A DNA stretch of 64,000 nucleotides from Opisthorchis felineus (lineage: Eukaryota > Platyhelminthes > Trematoda > Opisthorchiida > Opisthorchiidae). Of this stretch, positions 42,101-57,100 are shown piece by piece (positions within the stretch are counted from its first letter, which is position 1; each line of letters opens with the position of its first letter). The notes under the pieces were generated by a model, which worked only from the letters and a program-made list of their open reading frames with translations, searched no databases and was not told the DNA's origin. A program made the translations under genes and the position numbers. The stretch is from NCBI GenBank assembly GCA_004794785.1, contig SJOL01005888.1, positions 190,722 through 254,721 on the forward strand, written 5' to 3'.

Positions 42101-45100
42101 ACACATCAATGGATACCACCCGATAATGAACCACTCTGAACTAATCTGTTTATAAGATCTACTAATACTTAGATTTACACCGGAAATTTTTTACAAGACG
42201 AATTGTCTCAGAAGCCCGATACATTCATTTTTGGTTATCTGTTTTATTCCGGTGATGTGGATTACACTGAAACACGATTATTTCATCTTTTAAAGTGTAA
42301 AAATGGTCTATTTGATAGACGGATAATTCGTGAGACACTGTGTTTCAGACGATATAACTGGAGCTTGTTGTAAACAGTGTTTTATGCAAAAAATTGGTTT
42401 TCGTCCTCAAATATATTAAAGTTTTTCAACAACTGATGGGGTATCTCTGGTTTTGGGAACAAGAACACACATATGAGACTTTCGTCTAAATTCCACGCAT
42501 GCCTATAATTTGTTTTTGTAGTTCACCGTATAACACACTTTTTGTCTTATTTCCTTTCAATAAATCTGCCCGAAACAGCCGAACTATTTGGAGAATACTA
42601 ACTCGCCTATAAGGAAGCCCGAAGAATCAAACTTCAGTTAGAAAAGTCCCAACTTTGAGCAAAATCTGGAGTGTCTTGAGCTACAATTTAACATGTAGCT
42701 ATTGTCGTATAAATGAATCAACCAGACTTCAGGGTGCGCGACTTAATGTGCCCTACAGGCAAGATGATTTGCGTGCCATGATTTTTTTATATCTGTCACA
42801 GATTGCCAACCCCAATGTGTGTGCACATAAACCAGTTACTTTGGTAGGCACTTTCTATATTAATCCCTTGTTGAACACCAAAAGCCTTCAACACCGCTTT
42901 AGGTAGTCTTTGCCTTGTTGAATTTCAGTGTATCTGGTTCAAAAGCACCCATCCCGGAAACGCCTTTATGCATAATGTCTAGGAAATCCCATTCTATTTG
43001 GGGTTTGTGAACATAATGGCCCGTAAAAAATTTGGACTGCTTAACTATGCTAGTATTTCTGATAGTGAATTTTCCGGTAGCTGTTTGCATGTGAGTTCCT
43101 GCATGTCTGAATGTGTATCGTTCGGTCTCGTGAAATCCTCATGCAGGTCCTTTGGTGTAGACTCAATTTCTATAAAATCCTTAACCACTAGATAATTCAG
43201 CAACTTCAGACAAAACCCGAATGACTACATTTGTATGGTCACAGCTTCAAGACGACTAAACACCTCACTATTAGTGTAACTAGTGAACGGTAAAACAAAA
43301 AGATGCTCCTGTCGGAAATTCATTCTCACATGAAGCTGGATAACCTTTTTCACAGTTGCAATCGTCGTTCGTGGCATTCGCCGAATAATTGTATGTGCGA
43401 GTGTCATGGCTAACTAGTTTGTAACAATGAACTGGTCTGTTTATAGACAGCTAGGAAGTTTGAGTCCTCATATCTGAAGACAAGAAGTAGTCCGACAGGT
43501 CGGTGGTGGTAGCATTGAATTTAAGAAGACATCACTGACCTGCCCATGTAGAGTGAAATTTGCTCCACACAACCTGTGAGATCTTCCAGGGCAAACAAAC
43601 CTCCGGTAGAATGTTTCACTTAACAGTAAACCGAGCTTTAGCATTTCTGGATAAACATGGGTTTCGACTAAAAGCTGTATTGTCACATTTGAACTGTGAA
43701 TGATTTTAGCGCCAAATTATGAGGAGTGGAGGGGTCAAACACTGTAGGTGGCGATTCTAGGCCCTGTCGTGGAATTGCAGACCTAGGGGCACATTAGTTA
43801 CAAATGCTTGCATAGAGGGCACTAGCTCCTTTCACACGGCAAGCTGGTGTCAGTGCAAGCAAGCAAACAACGTGCAATGCACATGGTTGCAATGCACAAT
43901 AATATCACGCCGACGAACGCAGGCATAGACCGTAAAATCAGCGCCCCAAAAAGGACAGATAGGAGCTCATTAGGGTAGTTTGATCTCAGGTGAGGCATCT
44001 ATGTTTTTGTGGCCAAACACCACATTGCTGATAGAGAATGCAGTCCTAATGAGGCACAGTGAATCGGATGTCACGTCCTGACCTGATGGCTGGAATGGGA
44101 ATAATTCAATGGAAATTGAACTATGATGAGCTGACACTTATCAAGTAAACAATGAACTGATGTTGAAGTTAGCCTGTCACAATAAAATCAGTATTTTGTA
44201 TTTCTTGATTGATTGTACGAATCCAGTCGCTCCATGGGTCCCAGATTGTCTGATATTGCAAAGACCACATAGGAACATCATATTGATAAGTGCTGAATAT
44301 AACCATTAGTTATAAGTTTCGAACGGGTATAAGCATTCATGGTTCTTATGGAAGATAATCGGGAAAACACTTTGCCTTATATGAATGCTTCCAATTGTGC
44401 AAATCTGTTTTACCTGATTGATAGGCATGAAGGCATCCGAGAGAAATTTTACAATCAAATGTTTTTCATGCAGACGTACCCAAACACCACGGTATATCCG
44501 CAATGCCCATTATCAGTCTACAATACGATTGCAGATGCAGAGATATATGAACGGAAGATGTAAAACCCTTAGGATGATGAACATAGGGTTTCACAGAAAC
44601 AGGGAGAGGAGCAGCAGAGCACGTGTCAAGGTTCTGTGAATTTCCCAATGGAAGGATGACTGGCGCTTGATCCTCTTTAAGTGGAGCCTCATCAGACGAT
44701 TGATCAGCCGATCGGGGTCGAACGGTTTTGCGCTTAACTACTAGCCATGAGGTCGCTGGTTCAAATCATCCTGGAGATTCGTGAGACACGCCCTGATGAT
44801 GACCTCCACTAAGAATGAGAAAACCGTCCACTGCTCCTCAAATTTTTAGCACATACTGATTTCAATCAAAGGACGAAACCTAGACTAAAGCTCCCAAATC
44901 TGTTCATATTATAAGCTATTAGGGATTAGGAGATAAACGGTTGGAAACCATGGAAAAGGTTCTTTATCACACAACGATGAAACTTAATTAAACATGTCGC
45001 TGAACGCCGAACGCTGAACTTGCTAGAGAAACATTGTTCAGAACTGACCGATTCTAGTTCATCTCTTTAGAAAAGTTCTCCAAAGCATGTCAACTGCACA

Positions 45101-48100
45101 CACGTACGATTGTTCAGGAGCGCCAGTAAACCTAATAGTAGGCAACCTTTAACCAAAAAATAGCGCTAGCAACATACTCTAGTGCACAAAAGAGCAAATG
45201 TCAGCTTACTTTTCTCGGCGTTCTGATTGTGGTGCGGTATACTGAAGAAATTTTCGACAAAACACGTGTTTCTGTTGCTGTTGTTGTGCTTGTTGCTTTT
45301 GAGGATCATTTATTTGGCACTCCTCTTCTGCGTGCGCTATGGGGATAGGCTGGACTTCCGATTGCTGGTTTGCGAGTTCAGATAGTGATTGATCGCACGA
45401 CTCACTGCCTGAAAATTGTCCTTCGACGTTTGCCGGTAGTTGTTTTGGTATCGAGTCGACGTTAAACAGTGGATGACAGTCTCGTAATGTCAAACGTTTC
45501 GAAGTGATGCTGCTCCCAATGTAGTCCTTGGGAGGCTTAGGATAATCGACAGGTTTCAAGAACGTCAAACCATAAATCTAAAAGAGTTTTTCAAAATAAT
45601 CTTTTGTGAATGTGAAACTAGCGAACAATAGTAACTGGATACAACATTCCGGGACGATCGGGCAGGATGTATGTGCATTATAAAACTCATTCATATAAAA
45701 ATTCAGTTTTACACTGCTCTAATCGCTGAAGTAACCTAGCAGCTTATTCCACTTTGAAATACAGTTTATGTGGCCAGGTAACTCTGATAAATGAATCTGC
45801 GGCAACCCAGTTCAAGCAAACGAGCTAATCCTAATATCAACAAATATGTTTTCAAATGAGCTCATTGGAAATTCGTTCCAGGTGCACGAAAACATTACTA
45901 ACATATGGGTGTTTTAGTTCACGTCAAAACGTTAACACGGAAGATGAAGGTCAAAGATTTGGAATCTAGGATGGCAATTGTTACTAGGCAGCCGGCAATT
46001 CCGAATGAGGTTTTATCAGTTGGACCGAAAAAAATTGTCCCTAATGTCATCAACCTGGAAACCATGCGATACGTTGCAACGGTTCGTGAAACGCAATTTG
46101 TGGTGGTTAACTGGCACACAGTTAAAATATAGTCAAAGCTTAACCACACTACTGTTCAGCCACCCATTATCCTACATTTCATAGGTCAGAGTTGGATGGT
46201 GAATCACCTGTCAGGTCTTATGAAGGAAACCTCAACAAGAATGGATAATATGTATCTTTGTAGCATAGTCACGACAGAAACATTTAAAAAACTAACAATG
46301 GTCTATTGGGTAATCAAAACACCAAATGACCATTTCATGTATTATAGATGTACGTTACGACTTTAAAGCGTATCAGTCCCACTGACCTCAGAGTTTTCCG
46401 GGTAAGGTTCGTGAACTATGATGGATTCTTCGCCTCGATTCATGATTTCAGCGTCTTCCTGGAGGACTTCGGAATCCTCGTTTATTTTACTTTCTTCGAA
46501 ACTCGATAGACCAGAGTTTGCCGGCAAACAGTCCACATGCTTTGCGTCGGAGAACAGGTCCACCACGGTCTGTAACCGCATTAGTTCTCTGGAGTGCCCC
46601 GTGTTTGTATTCAACAGAAAAAAGCGTGGAGTGTGCTCATCACACTTAGTTGGAATTTGGCGAACCTCACCAGCATCATCGACAGTCCTATCCGAAATGT
46701 CCTCTAGCATTTCAGTTGCAAGCTTATCCCCAATTTTGGAATCCTCTTCAGACATTTCACCAGGGTGTTCAGCTGAAACACAGTTGGTGATGGTTGATGA
46801 ACGCATTAGAGTGAAAGTAAATAATGGAGGAAGTCATCACAAAATATCCAGTCAGTCGGTTTACCCTTGATGTTTCCCAAAGGAACCGTGGTGGATTTAC
46901 CTTCGTCACAGAGGCTGAGTCATCCAATCAGAACATTTATTTTTAACTGACTGAAAATTGCACAGCGATTAGGAAGCAGTGTTTTTCTTATTAATCGGGA
47001 CTAAGCAATATGACGGAAACTGTTAGTCCATTTTACACACTCACCTCCCCCGCAAATAAGGAATCTGGTACCGTTATCTAGGCGTAACAAGCTACTCATA
47101 AGGTTGCTGAAAACTGTTTGGCAACCCATGACCGGTTTCTGTCTTCTTGGGGCTCATCAGGTAAGCGCAGTCCCAGAATTTTGATCAACGATATGTTCTA
47201 CTTGTCGGGTGCCATCCTAAACAAGAGATGTATCTGGATTCGGATAGCAGCAACGTCTTTACATCGGTGTTTGTATCACACTGATTTTCTGAGCAAGCTA
47301 TACATGTAAACAAACAGGTGGGTTAAGGTCATGTTCATGGAGCCGCTACACTAAAGCCGTTTGGCTCCTGTAACAAATCAATGAGTAAAGACCCATGTTA
47401 CACAACTGTAATAATGGGTGTACCGTTAGGCGGCGATTGCTCAACCATTCCCCCATTCGCATTAGTCATCAAATGAACCGCTCTGATGCTGGTACTGTAC
47501 TTGTCGAAACCCAATGATTTTTTTAACTGGCATTTTGTAGTACCACCAGGTAACGCTGCCAGCAGTGATGCACTGACTTTCGCTGAACAGAATGACTGAA
47601 CTCAGGTTAATTTTATCACTGTAAGGCCGCTTTCCTGACCGTGGGACATTCGAATAGAGTTGAATGAATTGAACGCTGTTTAGTTTGTGCAAGAATGGCT
47701 GTTTAATAAAGAACATTGCGAGGTTCACATAAGTTTTCGATCCGGCGATTCGGCTGACCACCAGTCACAGATGACAATTCAGGATAAGGTGAGCTAGCTA
47801 TCGTATTGGCGTGATGTGCGCAATTCGCCTACTACATGGCCCGCCGAAGTCAACTACCAAGTGCGGGCGTACTTGCCCTCATATGATAGACCCAGTGGAA
47901 GACCACTATACTCATTGGTCCACCTGATAAACGTAACTTTCTAGAACGCAGGTAGTTTTGTTCCTTTTTCTAATGACTAGTCGCCTGAAAGTTTCTTTCT
48001 AGGCGTAAAATATAGCGCAGCTTAGACGGCCTGAGAGGATATCAAGTACTAACTAAAACACTATGTCATCATGGACTTGTCTTCATCTATCCTTTACAGT

Positions 48101-51100
48101 GCTTGGAGACCAAAATATCACCCAAATCCGGGAAGATTCTAAAGGCCTCTTTTTAGTCGTTTAAGTGTAACATCTACCTAAAACACCGTCGAGGAGGTGA
48201 AGTTGGGCTATGCAAGGGAATCAGTGAAGCTGGAGTTACAGAAAGTCGGTTAAGGTAGTTGAAACTACTTACACGTAAGATGAAGGCAGATTCTAAATGC
48301 TACATATTTTTGGCACGATTATTGAGTGATCACAGGAAATAAGGCTCTTTTATTGCACATCGTTTTCAATTTTAACCTCAGACAGCGCTTACACCAACAT
48401 AAAGCATTAATTGGATGGAGATTTTGAGGAGAACGAAACGAGTGGCACAAATAAATCTTTCAAGGGCACCGAATAACTCACTAATCCGACTTTATAGCAG
48501 GGGGCAGCCTCATGAATGGACCACTTACTAGTTTGTTAAAAGAACTAATTGATGAGAGCTCTCACAATTTTTGCGCGCTTCTTCGAAAACCCGCTTTACT
48601 AATGTTGAAACCCAAGCATTACCCCGAAAGAGGGTTTGCTTTCCAAGAGAGAAAGGACACTTATTTTCATTGGCCTCTTTTGATGAGATTACAGCTCGAT
48701 CAGCTTCGTATCCAAGTTCATTAGCAATTTGTCCAGAATTCATTTCAAACAGGAGGACACAAATACAGAAAGCACGGAACAAGATTAAACAATTTCATCA
48801 GTCACCTTTCCTAAAGATACTTGAGAGAAGAAAAATAAATTCTTGTCTACCTGTCAGTAACACGTTGCAGTTTGCCATATTGTCAACACTGAACATATTT
48901 CCACTTGGATCAGTAGTTTCGAACATGACTGAATCTCCGTCATATCTCATGGCGTACGCAGTTTGAAAAATACCAGCTTCCGGATGATCAACCAGTGTTT
49001 TTGGGGAGGAGGTGTAGAACACCCGCCCGTTTGACATGATGCTTACTTCTCCCCCTTGGCTAGGCTGAAGACAAAAGATACAGGTGCATTGTGAGACTCT
49101 TGGCCCATCAAGGCATGCAGTTAATCGATAAGACAAAACAAGGAGCACTATTTGCTGGTCCTTGGATAGCAATGTATGTGCTCAACAGCGTACCGATATG
49201 TTTAAAGTTCACCCGGTAGGGTTCTCGGAGTCACTCATGTCATTCTTAGCGGACACGGAATCTCACGTGGTTTGTCCTCCGTAACTGGTTTTTCACTAGT
49301 CATCCACATTATTGAATACCGCTTTCAAAAAATATTATAGTTACTCGAAAAAATGCCCCGGAAATTTGAGGCCCATGAGTCCTACACAATGTCAACTGGC
49401 CTCTTCTTTCATTTACCTTTTTTCATGGAGGATGAATACCCTAGTTTGTACAGTTTCTTCGCTTACGAAGCGTATCCTACGGTGAATACTAAGGTTTGCC
49501 AAAATCACTGCCTCCGAGTGAGCCATCGTACGTTGGGGACTGGCTTAATTTATCTTAGGTTACTGTTCTGATTAGAGTTTATCCAAGTCTAATTCAAAGG
49601 GCGACTTGTATCCAGTGTTCAGCAACTGAGTGTTGTTCCAACCATCCGTTGTTAAAAATTTTCGTTGAAAGGATTCCATGGCTTCAATTTTTGAATAAAA
49701 TCATGGTGATTTCTACAATCCCTAATGTATACAAAGGTAACCGTCAAATTTCTGTGAGCTGATGTCTCAAAATATTTCGGCTATCAGAGATAGGCCGTGT
49801 CTAGAGAACGGTGCTTCACGAAGCATAGACCGAAACCGATGTATGATACAGTGGAGGACTCTCTTCTTCATTGACTGGAACCTGGCGCACTCAGTAGTCC
49901 AGTGAAACGAAAATAAGAATCTCTTTTCGGGAAGGAAGCGCGGGAAAGAATTCCAGACTGAGTGAATTAATTGCGTCATAATCGCGCCCAGGAGAAACGG
50001 CGAATACATACCACTTGCAGAGTCAGTGTAGGGCATAAACGCAAATTTTCAAATCCTCCTGAAGAATAGTTTAAGATAAACATGATCATATTGAATTATA
50101 CAGTGAAGTACAGGAGGATGCCCCCGAATCTCTACTATCCGGTTTGTTCTATCAGCACCAGTACCCCGGCCACTTCGACTCTATATATTCAGGCCCAAAC
50201 TTTACATTATTTCCCTACTAAAACATGCGCTTAAAAAGATGTTTGTTCAAAAGAAACCAATCTACTTACCGGACAGGTAGCAGCCTCTTTGTTTTGTTGA
50301 AACCCCAAAGAAACAAGCAAACTTGTTTACAAAATTTCGCTGGTAACTTGTCAGTAGCCTTTGATAATGAACGTGTACGTCAATCAACCCAACAAAATAC
50401 TGCACCCCGTTGTGTGTGTGTGTGTGTTAAACCACCGGCTCCAGTTTAACTCACGCCTCTCCATCCCTAGGTTGCTCGCAATTGTTTGGGAGCGATGGAG
50501 TAAAATTTCGCCAGACTAGGAAATAATGCTGAAACAAGCGCCAATTGGCCATCGAAACATCTTCCGAACAGAATCATCTGTGGTAATCAGATTTTCATAA
50601 TCGGTAAGGTAACCATTAACACGGTTTTTGATGAATCTTTTTCAAAGAAACGTGTGAGAATAACCGTAGAGATAGTTCCCGGAGAAATAAAGGAAGAACG
50701 TCTGGGTTAGTGGTTCAAGTTTGTGGTGGGAGATTATTTTTACAGGCTTTAACCTTGGTTCAACTCGTCGGCGTCTTTATGTTAACTCGGAAAAACAGGA
50801 AAGCAAGTAATCTGGTTTCACTTACCACGAACAGGTGCGTGCCATCTGCGGTTGAAAACAGTTTTGAACCTTCAGTGTTCTGAGCAAACAGAGATGTTTC
50901 CAATTCTCCAGTGGAATGATCAAGCATGATCGTTGGAAATCCCGGGCATTCGGTACGAATTACAAGTTGAGCGGGTAACTCTCTACATTCGGTTAACCAA
51001 TTAGGGTCGATTCTTTTTCCACAAGCCTTTGTAGGTGACGCAACATTATCCTGCTTGGCAGAACGAAAAAAATAAATATTTTGGGAACGAAAACCTACTG

Positions 51101-54100
51101 AAGTTTCAACAACGCGACAAGAGGTTAGGCTTCGTCGGTGTTAAAAAACAATACCATTACTTGTAAGGAAGAGGATCATGAAAATGTCAAAGCGTAAGCA
51201 AAGGACTACTGGAAGAAAATTTATCTTGGTTTGTCGGGTGGCTTTCTTACTAGTCACTGAAACATTTCGATCTGCCTATTTGATAACCCACAACTCATTC
51301 CTAATAGTGTGTAGTGAAAAGCATCAGTTTAGGTTGTAAGTGTAGCATCATTTATCCTTGCTTAATTAAGTGACCCAATGCCTCGCTGATTTTTAATCTG
51401 GAAAGTCAAACAGCAAGGTATCAGGAGTTTCAGCTGAGGTCGACAACCGTCAGCATCGATAGATGCAGCGGGTAACAGTAGAGGGTAACGACAGAATCTC
51501 GAATATTTCTCCTCGGTATCCTTCGCAGGTACTCCAGATTGGCACAACCAACAACGCTAATGCCAGAAGTACAATTAGCGGGATTTTCTTACCATTTCCC
51601 AAACGTTTAGTCGTGGAAAAACGATAAAAAGTGATCTCCGGAACGTTTTTCAGCGTCTCTTTCGTTATAGAGGGCTGATCATGCGGCTTTTACCACCGGT
51701 AGAATAAACAGTATCTAGTTTTCTTGACAGAAAACACTCGCTAAAGTTTACTGAAAACTTCCACAGCCGATAACCGGTCTCTACGATCTTGGGGTCCATC
51801 AGAGGGGCGCAATCCCCGAGATTCTCTCAGCCTCATGTTCTACTTGAACACCGAATAATGTAAAACTGGAAAAATTAAGCTAGTTTTAACGGGGAGTTTG
51901 ACTGGATCCCACATGGATCTCCAATTTATGCCAATCTGATGAGCCCAAAGAGGGGTAAAACTGGTCCGTTTGCTCCGTCAAGAAAATATACTGTGATGTC
52001 TCACATACCGCACCAGCTGGAACTTGGGATAGTCTGTGAGCAACGTTCAGGTGACGGTTGTCCTAAATTAGCGCTTCAGCTGAAATGCAGTTGAATCTGT
52101 CGGTAACACACATCTCCTGTTTCTTTTCGCTGGCAAGCAGGCATTGTTTGCACCACTCTTTTAGAGGCAAGGCGTACTTCTCGAAAGCTTATACCCAGTT
52201 GTATAAAGCATATGATCAGGCCATCGTTAACTATTCCATCAAACATGCTGTCCAAAAGAAAGGCTTTTTTATAGCAGATAGTCAGTGTCGGATGACCTTG
52301 CTGCGAAACTGGTGTCACTAACCGGAACTGTGAAACAGCGGTTGACTCACGATATCTGTCTGTAGAAGCAAAGTTTCACTACCACAAAATGAAAAGGTTT
52401 ACACTAAAGTCTGTGCGCGTGACCTTTAACTATAGGTGATATTATGTTCAGACACTAGGGCTGATACAGACTGGCGACCATGGATCTGGCTTTTGAGCTG
52501 CGTTCACTGATATAACCACAAGATTCTTCTGGACAGGAGATTCACATAAGCACTTGTGATCATACTGATATAAAATCTTACCTTTTACTTATAGTATGAA
52601 TAAATTAGGATACATTTCGTGCTGATCAAGGCATTTTGACACCGTGTGAAGTCCGAATCCACAATGGTGTACTGTACATTTTATAACTATTTTTGTGCAT
52701 ATTTCACTGTCCCGTGTTTTTTTCTCGCCACCAGGTTTGTGAATCACCTATCGTTTTTATTATGGTTTTCATTTGTTGGGTCCGGAGACTTTTACGGCTG
52801 GGTGTTAAACGCATTCTGATTGGACCGTTTATTCGAAAGACTTATTCAAACTATAAAAGGAGGAAAACAAACATCAGAAGCCTCTTTCAGAACGGAAATA
52901 TTTGATGAGAGCAAGGGTTTATTATCGTCATAATTTTTGTTTTCAGCAGTATTGTTTTTAAACTGATGTTCTGGGTGGCCAGAGTGAACAGTGACCTCCC
53001 AAAATAAATAATCATATATATCAGGCGACGTGATTCATTGTCAACCATACCAACCGTCACGTATTTATTTATCTTTGTAGTCTTTAATTGTAACAACTAA
53101 TAATAGTGACCATTCTCCTGGAGCATACAGTATTGAATATATCAGTTAAACATCAAGCCTACCTTCCAAAATAAACTGCGAATACCATCCACAAAGGCTA
53201 CCATAAAAAGCAGAAAAAGAAACTGACCGTCGGCTGGAATCACTCGGCTACATTAAATCCAGCATGATGAGTTGTTTTCTATGTGCCGATCTATTATTCA
53301 AACGACAGTTAAGTCCGGTAAGTCACGATATTTTATCCGCAACCATACCTAGCGTGTCCTGATCAATCAGAAAATCTTGTTTACTCCGTCAGATCGACAA
53401 CATAACAGCTTCCAATTGGTCTGCTAACTTTTTCACACTTTCTTTAAACAATTGAGGTCAGACATGCTGTAGCCCCCTTTGTTTGGATGTAACTTAAAGA
53501 TGTGGGACACACACACTATGTACACACTATGTACAAGTGTATATCCACAAAAGGCAGTCTCCTGACAGTTAATACTGGGTTGCACCGCTTTGTTTCCTAG
53601 CATACTTTTACAAATCTCCGCTTATTTTTCTGTTGCTCGGTCGAATTAAAGTGAAGTTGTGGAGCAGGTTCACTCTGACGTGATGTACAAACTGTCACCT
53701 GACAAACAACCTCTTAATTGGTCTTCTGCGTTGAGGCGCTTCGCATCTGATTTGCATTCGACAACTATACAGCTGTTATTTCAACCACAACTATGTCCCT
53801 TCTGTAGTACCCGAGCCCCCCTTTTTTGTGCACCACTTAATTTGGGAATGATCAAGTTAGCAATAAGTGGTTGGTGACAGTTGAATTGTTTTGAAGTACG
53901 ATGATTTTTCATTCCGCCCATTTTTAGTTTCTGTTAGATAAACTGGATTGCACGCCTATACATATCATTGAGAGAAGTATAGACATAAGGTTATTTGAGC
54001 CTCACTAAAAGATCAGATGTATTTGACTTTTAAAAAGCCTTGGGTGCTGATTCTAACTGTGATATTTGTAATAGTTGTAATAGTTGTGTCTTGCTAATAA

Positions 54101-57100
54101 TATTTTTGTATTAGGTAGTTGTACTATTTGTCATTGACCTAGTACGACGCAAAATGTTATATCTGAAAAGTGCTCAACACGGATACTTATTTTGGATGAT
54201 ATGAAAGAATACATAATGTTTAAGAAAAAACATTGCCCCTAGTTTGTCTGTAGAATGCGAGTTTCTGCCAGATTAGTAAATCTACGCTAACTATCACCGT
54301 AATTTTCAACAGCCCTTCTGTTCATTTTACATTTTGGCTAGGTGGCAGCAAATTCTGACTATATTTTCGGACTGGATTTTTCCTCCTACCAGAGCTAACT
54401 GGCTGTGTGTAACCTTGGCAACGATGGGAGCTGAACTCCCGTTATCTGACTTGGGAGATCATTTTGTTATTCCATCACACGCGAAAGCTAGCGCACCTGA
54501 ATTATCACCAATGAAAAAGCAATGTATCCACACTTCAGCGGTTTGACTCAACAACCGCCCTGTTTTTTTGCTGCTGATAAGTATGTCAGGTTTTTCTATC
54601 AGAAATCCTGTGAAAGTTTTCAGCAAACCACACAATAATCAGTCGTACGAAACCAAGCGCACCGCTTAACAAAATTCCAGTCTGCTTTTAATATGAACTA
54701 GCCAAACCAAGAAGAGCGCCGTTTGAACAAAAGTGGCATTTAGGGAAATTCTCTAAATATCGCAGCAGCTTACAAATGCTTTGCTAGCAGTTGTTCCAAC
54801 CTAAATCCAGTGTTCCCTCTAGGTCCCCTGAAATCAGTCACTTTGAAAACCATTAGCGGAGTGATTGGTTGCTGTTGAAACTAACGTCGCTGTTTGGCGC
54901 AGTGCTTTGTAAATTGATCATAACAACATACAGCATTAACAGAAACTGACTTCACTTACCTGATAAGACATCAACTGTGTTTGACGCGTTCCATCCGGAT
55001 GTTGAACTACTAGGTTGATACGATCAGCTGATGCTTTATGCCACAATATCAAGGAATCTTCTGGGCGCGTGAGCACTGTCTGACCAGTAGCAGGGTCATA
55101 AGAACGGTGCACCGTTAGGGAAGAACGAGCCGGAACAATGTCCAAAGTTGACTGTTCTGTGGAAAGCATATCGTCAGTTCGATTGGACCTCATCTTCAGC
55201 CAGTATCGAGTGCCGGCTGCCAGTGTTACAAGCCATACGACAACTTCTTCCGTTACTTTTTCACTCTTGCCATCAACGCTTTCAGAAAGGGAGAGGTGTG
55301 CGGATGGCAATCGATAATTTTCTTTTGTAACGCCAACTTCGTTCTCTATAACGCAATCAGAAGAATTCACATCATTTTATCACTCAGGTGGTCAAATAAT
55401 GTAATCTGTATGTTTAACTGAAAATATTAAAAGTATTGATTCTTAGTCTTCGGAGTCACATGTTCGCGATGGCGTCATCATTCTAAACCGTTTTTCACAC
55501 ACTATGCAGCAACAAAGACCTCCATTAAGAATTTCTGGGGAAAACTAACCTGCGTTTCTTGTGGTTGCCTGCTAACTACTTCAGTTGGACCAACCTGTTT
55601 GGAAATTTTAACTTTTCTTAAGACAGTGCTTACCCAGTAAAATCTGACGAAGATAATTCTACGTTTTTAGAATTTGTGCTTGAGCTAAACTGGAGCACGT
55701 TAGTGCACGCCTTAGATCTAGTCTTCCTCCCAGTCATTTTCCTTACGGTTTACTGAGGTGGGCATGTTCGATAGAAGCATCTCATTGCTATTCCTGGTAA
55801 ATTATCAACGCTTAGTGAGTGGGCGTTTGAGAGCTTGGTGTCCGCTTATCCGGAATCCCTTCGTTTCAACCAGTGCTCCGGAACTCCTGCTCATATTCGC
55901 CAGGAAACCCGCTGAGTACCGAACAAAACTTCATACGACCTATAGCTGTACATGGATGGAATTTAATTCTAAAATCGCTGGTGTTGTTAGATTGCGGTTT
56001 GAAGAGTCCCAGCCACATATATTACGAAATAGGAACACAGCGCTGGGTTCGGGACACCAAAAAAACCTCAGTTTTTTAGAGGGATACGAATGAAAAGATT
56101 ACAAAGAACCACTGTCTGATAACGGGATTTGGTCAAGAGTATTTATTTTACGCGGTACTCTTCCCACGAACCAGTGTCATGGTTACTCAGATTTTAAAAA
56201 AAATTTGCGCTAGTCAATCACAACGTTGGGATTGCCTAAACATTTTGCCATATCCGTCCACTGAAACCCATAAGGTGTTGGAAGGTGTCAGCTGAACCTC
56301 TAATTCGTGCGGTTCACATCTTCAAAGACGTTCAAGCACCAGTTACGTTCACTCGCTGCACTCGGTCGCTGCAGGCTGTCCCCGTTACCCATAAAGAAGC
56401 ACCGCGTCAATGACAGGGAATGTTTTGAAGAATATCACACTCGTTTTGTTGATGATACGGGCACCGTCAGAATAGAATTCCAACTGCTGGAGTCCACTCT
56501 CTGAATGCAGTCCATCAACATTATCTCGTTTCAACTCAGCCTGCTACTTGCTAGCGTCTGAAGAACAACTTATCGACCTCTTTTTTATAATGATATGTGC
56601 ACTGGTCCCTCCGTTAAGCACTACCCCTGTGACCATATCAGCACGATACCTTCGGTGATCAGGTCAAATGTGGGAGTCAGTCATAACGAACAATTAACGT
56701 GTGATGTCATCGTAAGGTAATAGTTTAGGTAGTATCATATTAATAAAATCATTTCCTTTCTAAATGAAACATGACTTAACCAGTGAGCGATACTTTTATT
56801 GGAAGAATATTACACTACTATACTAATACCACTACACTACTACTATACTACACTATACTATACTATACTATACTATACTATACTATACTATACTATCATC
56901 ACCATCCTCATTATCAGCTGTAAGAACCGCTACTTGTCGTACAGTGGTTGTAACTGCCACATTTATGTCCACCGATGATTTGGGGAGGTGGGGTAGGTAG
57001 CTGCGCATTGAAACCGGGAGCTGATAAATTGGCTCATAAATACGGGATTGTCGGTGGACTGTTAAATGGGGAGATTGGGAAGGGAGCTATGTACTAAAGG

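Larger units (their letters stand above)
39129..45209 (-). other. 6.1 kb SPAG17 intron between exons j and k
   Basis: The longest intron in the window. It carries the foldback copy at 40.7 kb and the best SINE copy at 44.7 kb. A near-tandem GTGCAATGCAC / TTGCAATGCAC pair lies around 43880-43900. No exon-like frame with matching phase was found. Confidence 0.75.

Noticed and set aside
42655..43195. Open frames in the large SPAG17 intron
   Set aside because: No phase-compatible splice pair and no motif; treated as intron sequence.
46418..46870. 150-codon plus-strand frame
   Set aside because: Antisense shadow of SPAG17 exon i, which has matching splice sites and the PRFFLLN motif on the minus strand.
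48512..48966. Plus-strand frames in the exon h region
   Set aside because: They overlap SPAG17 exon h and its flank on the other strand and show no domain.
51362..51547. Minus-strand frame with [13 protein letters not shown], considered as a SPAG17 exon
   Set aside because: Exons f and g already join in phase 0 and no donor follows the frame in the right place.
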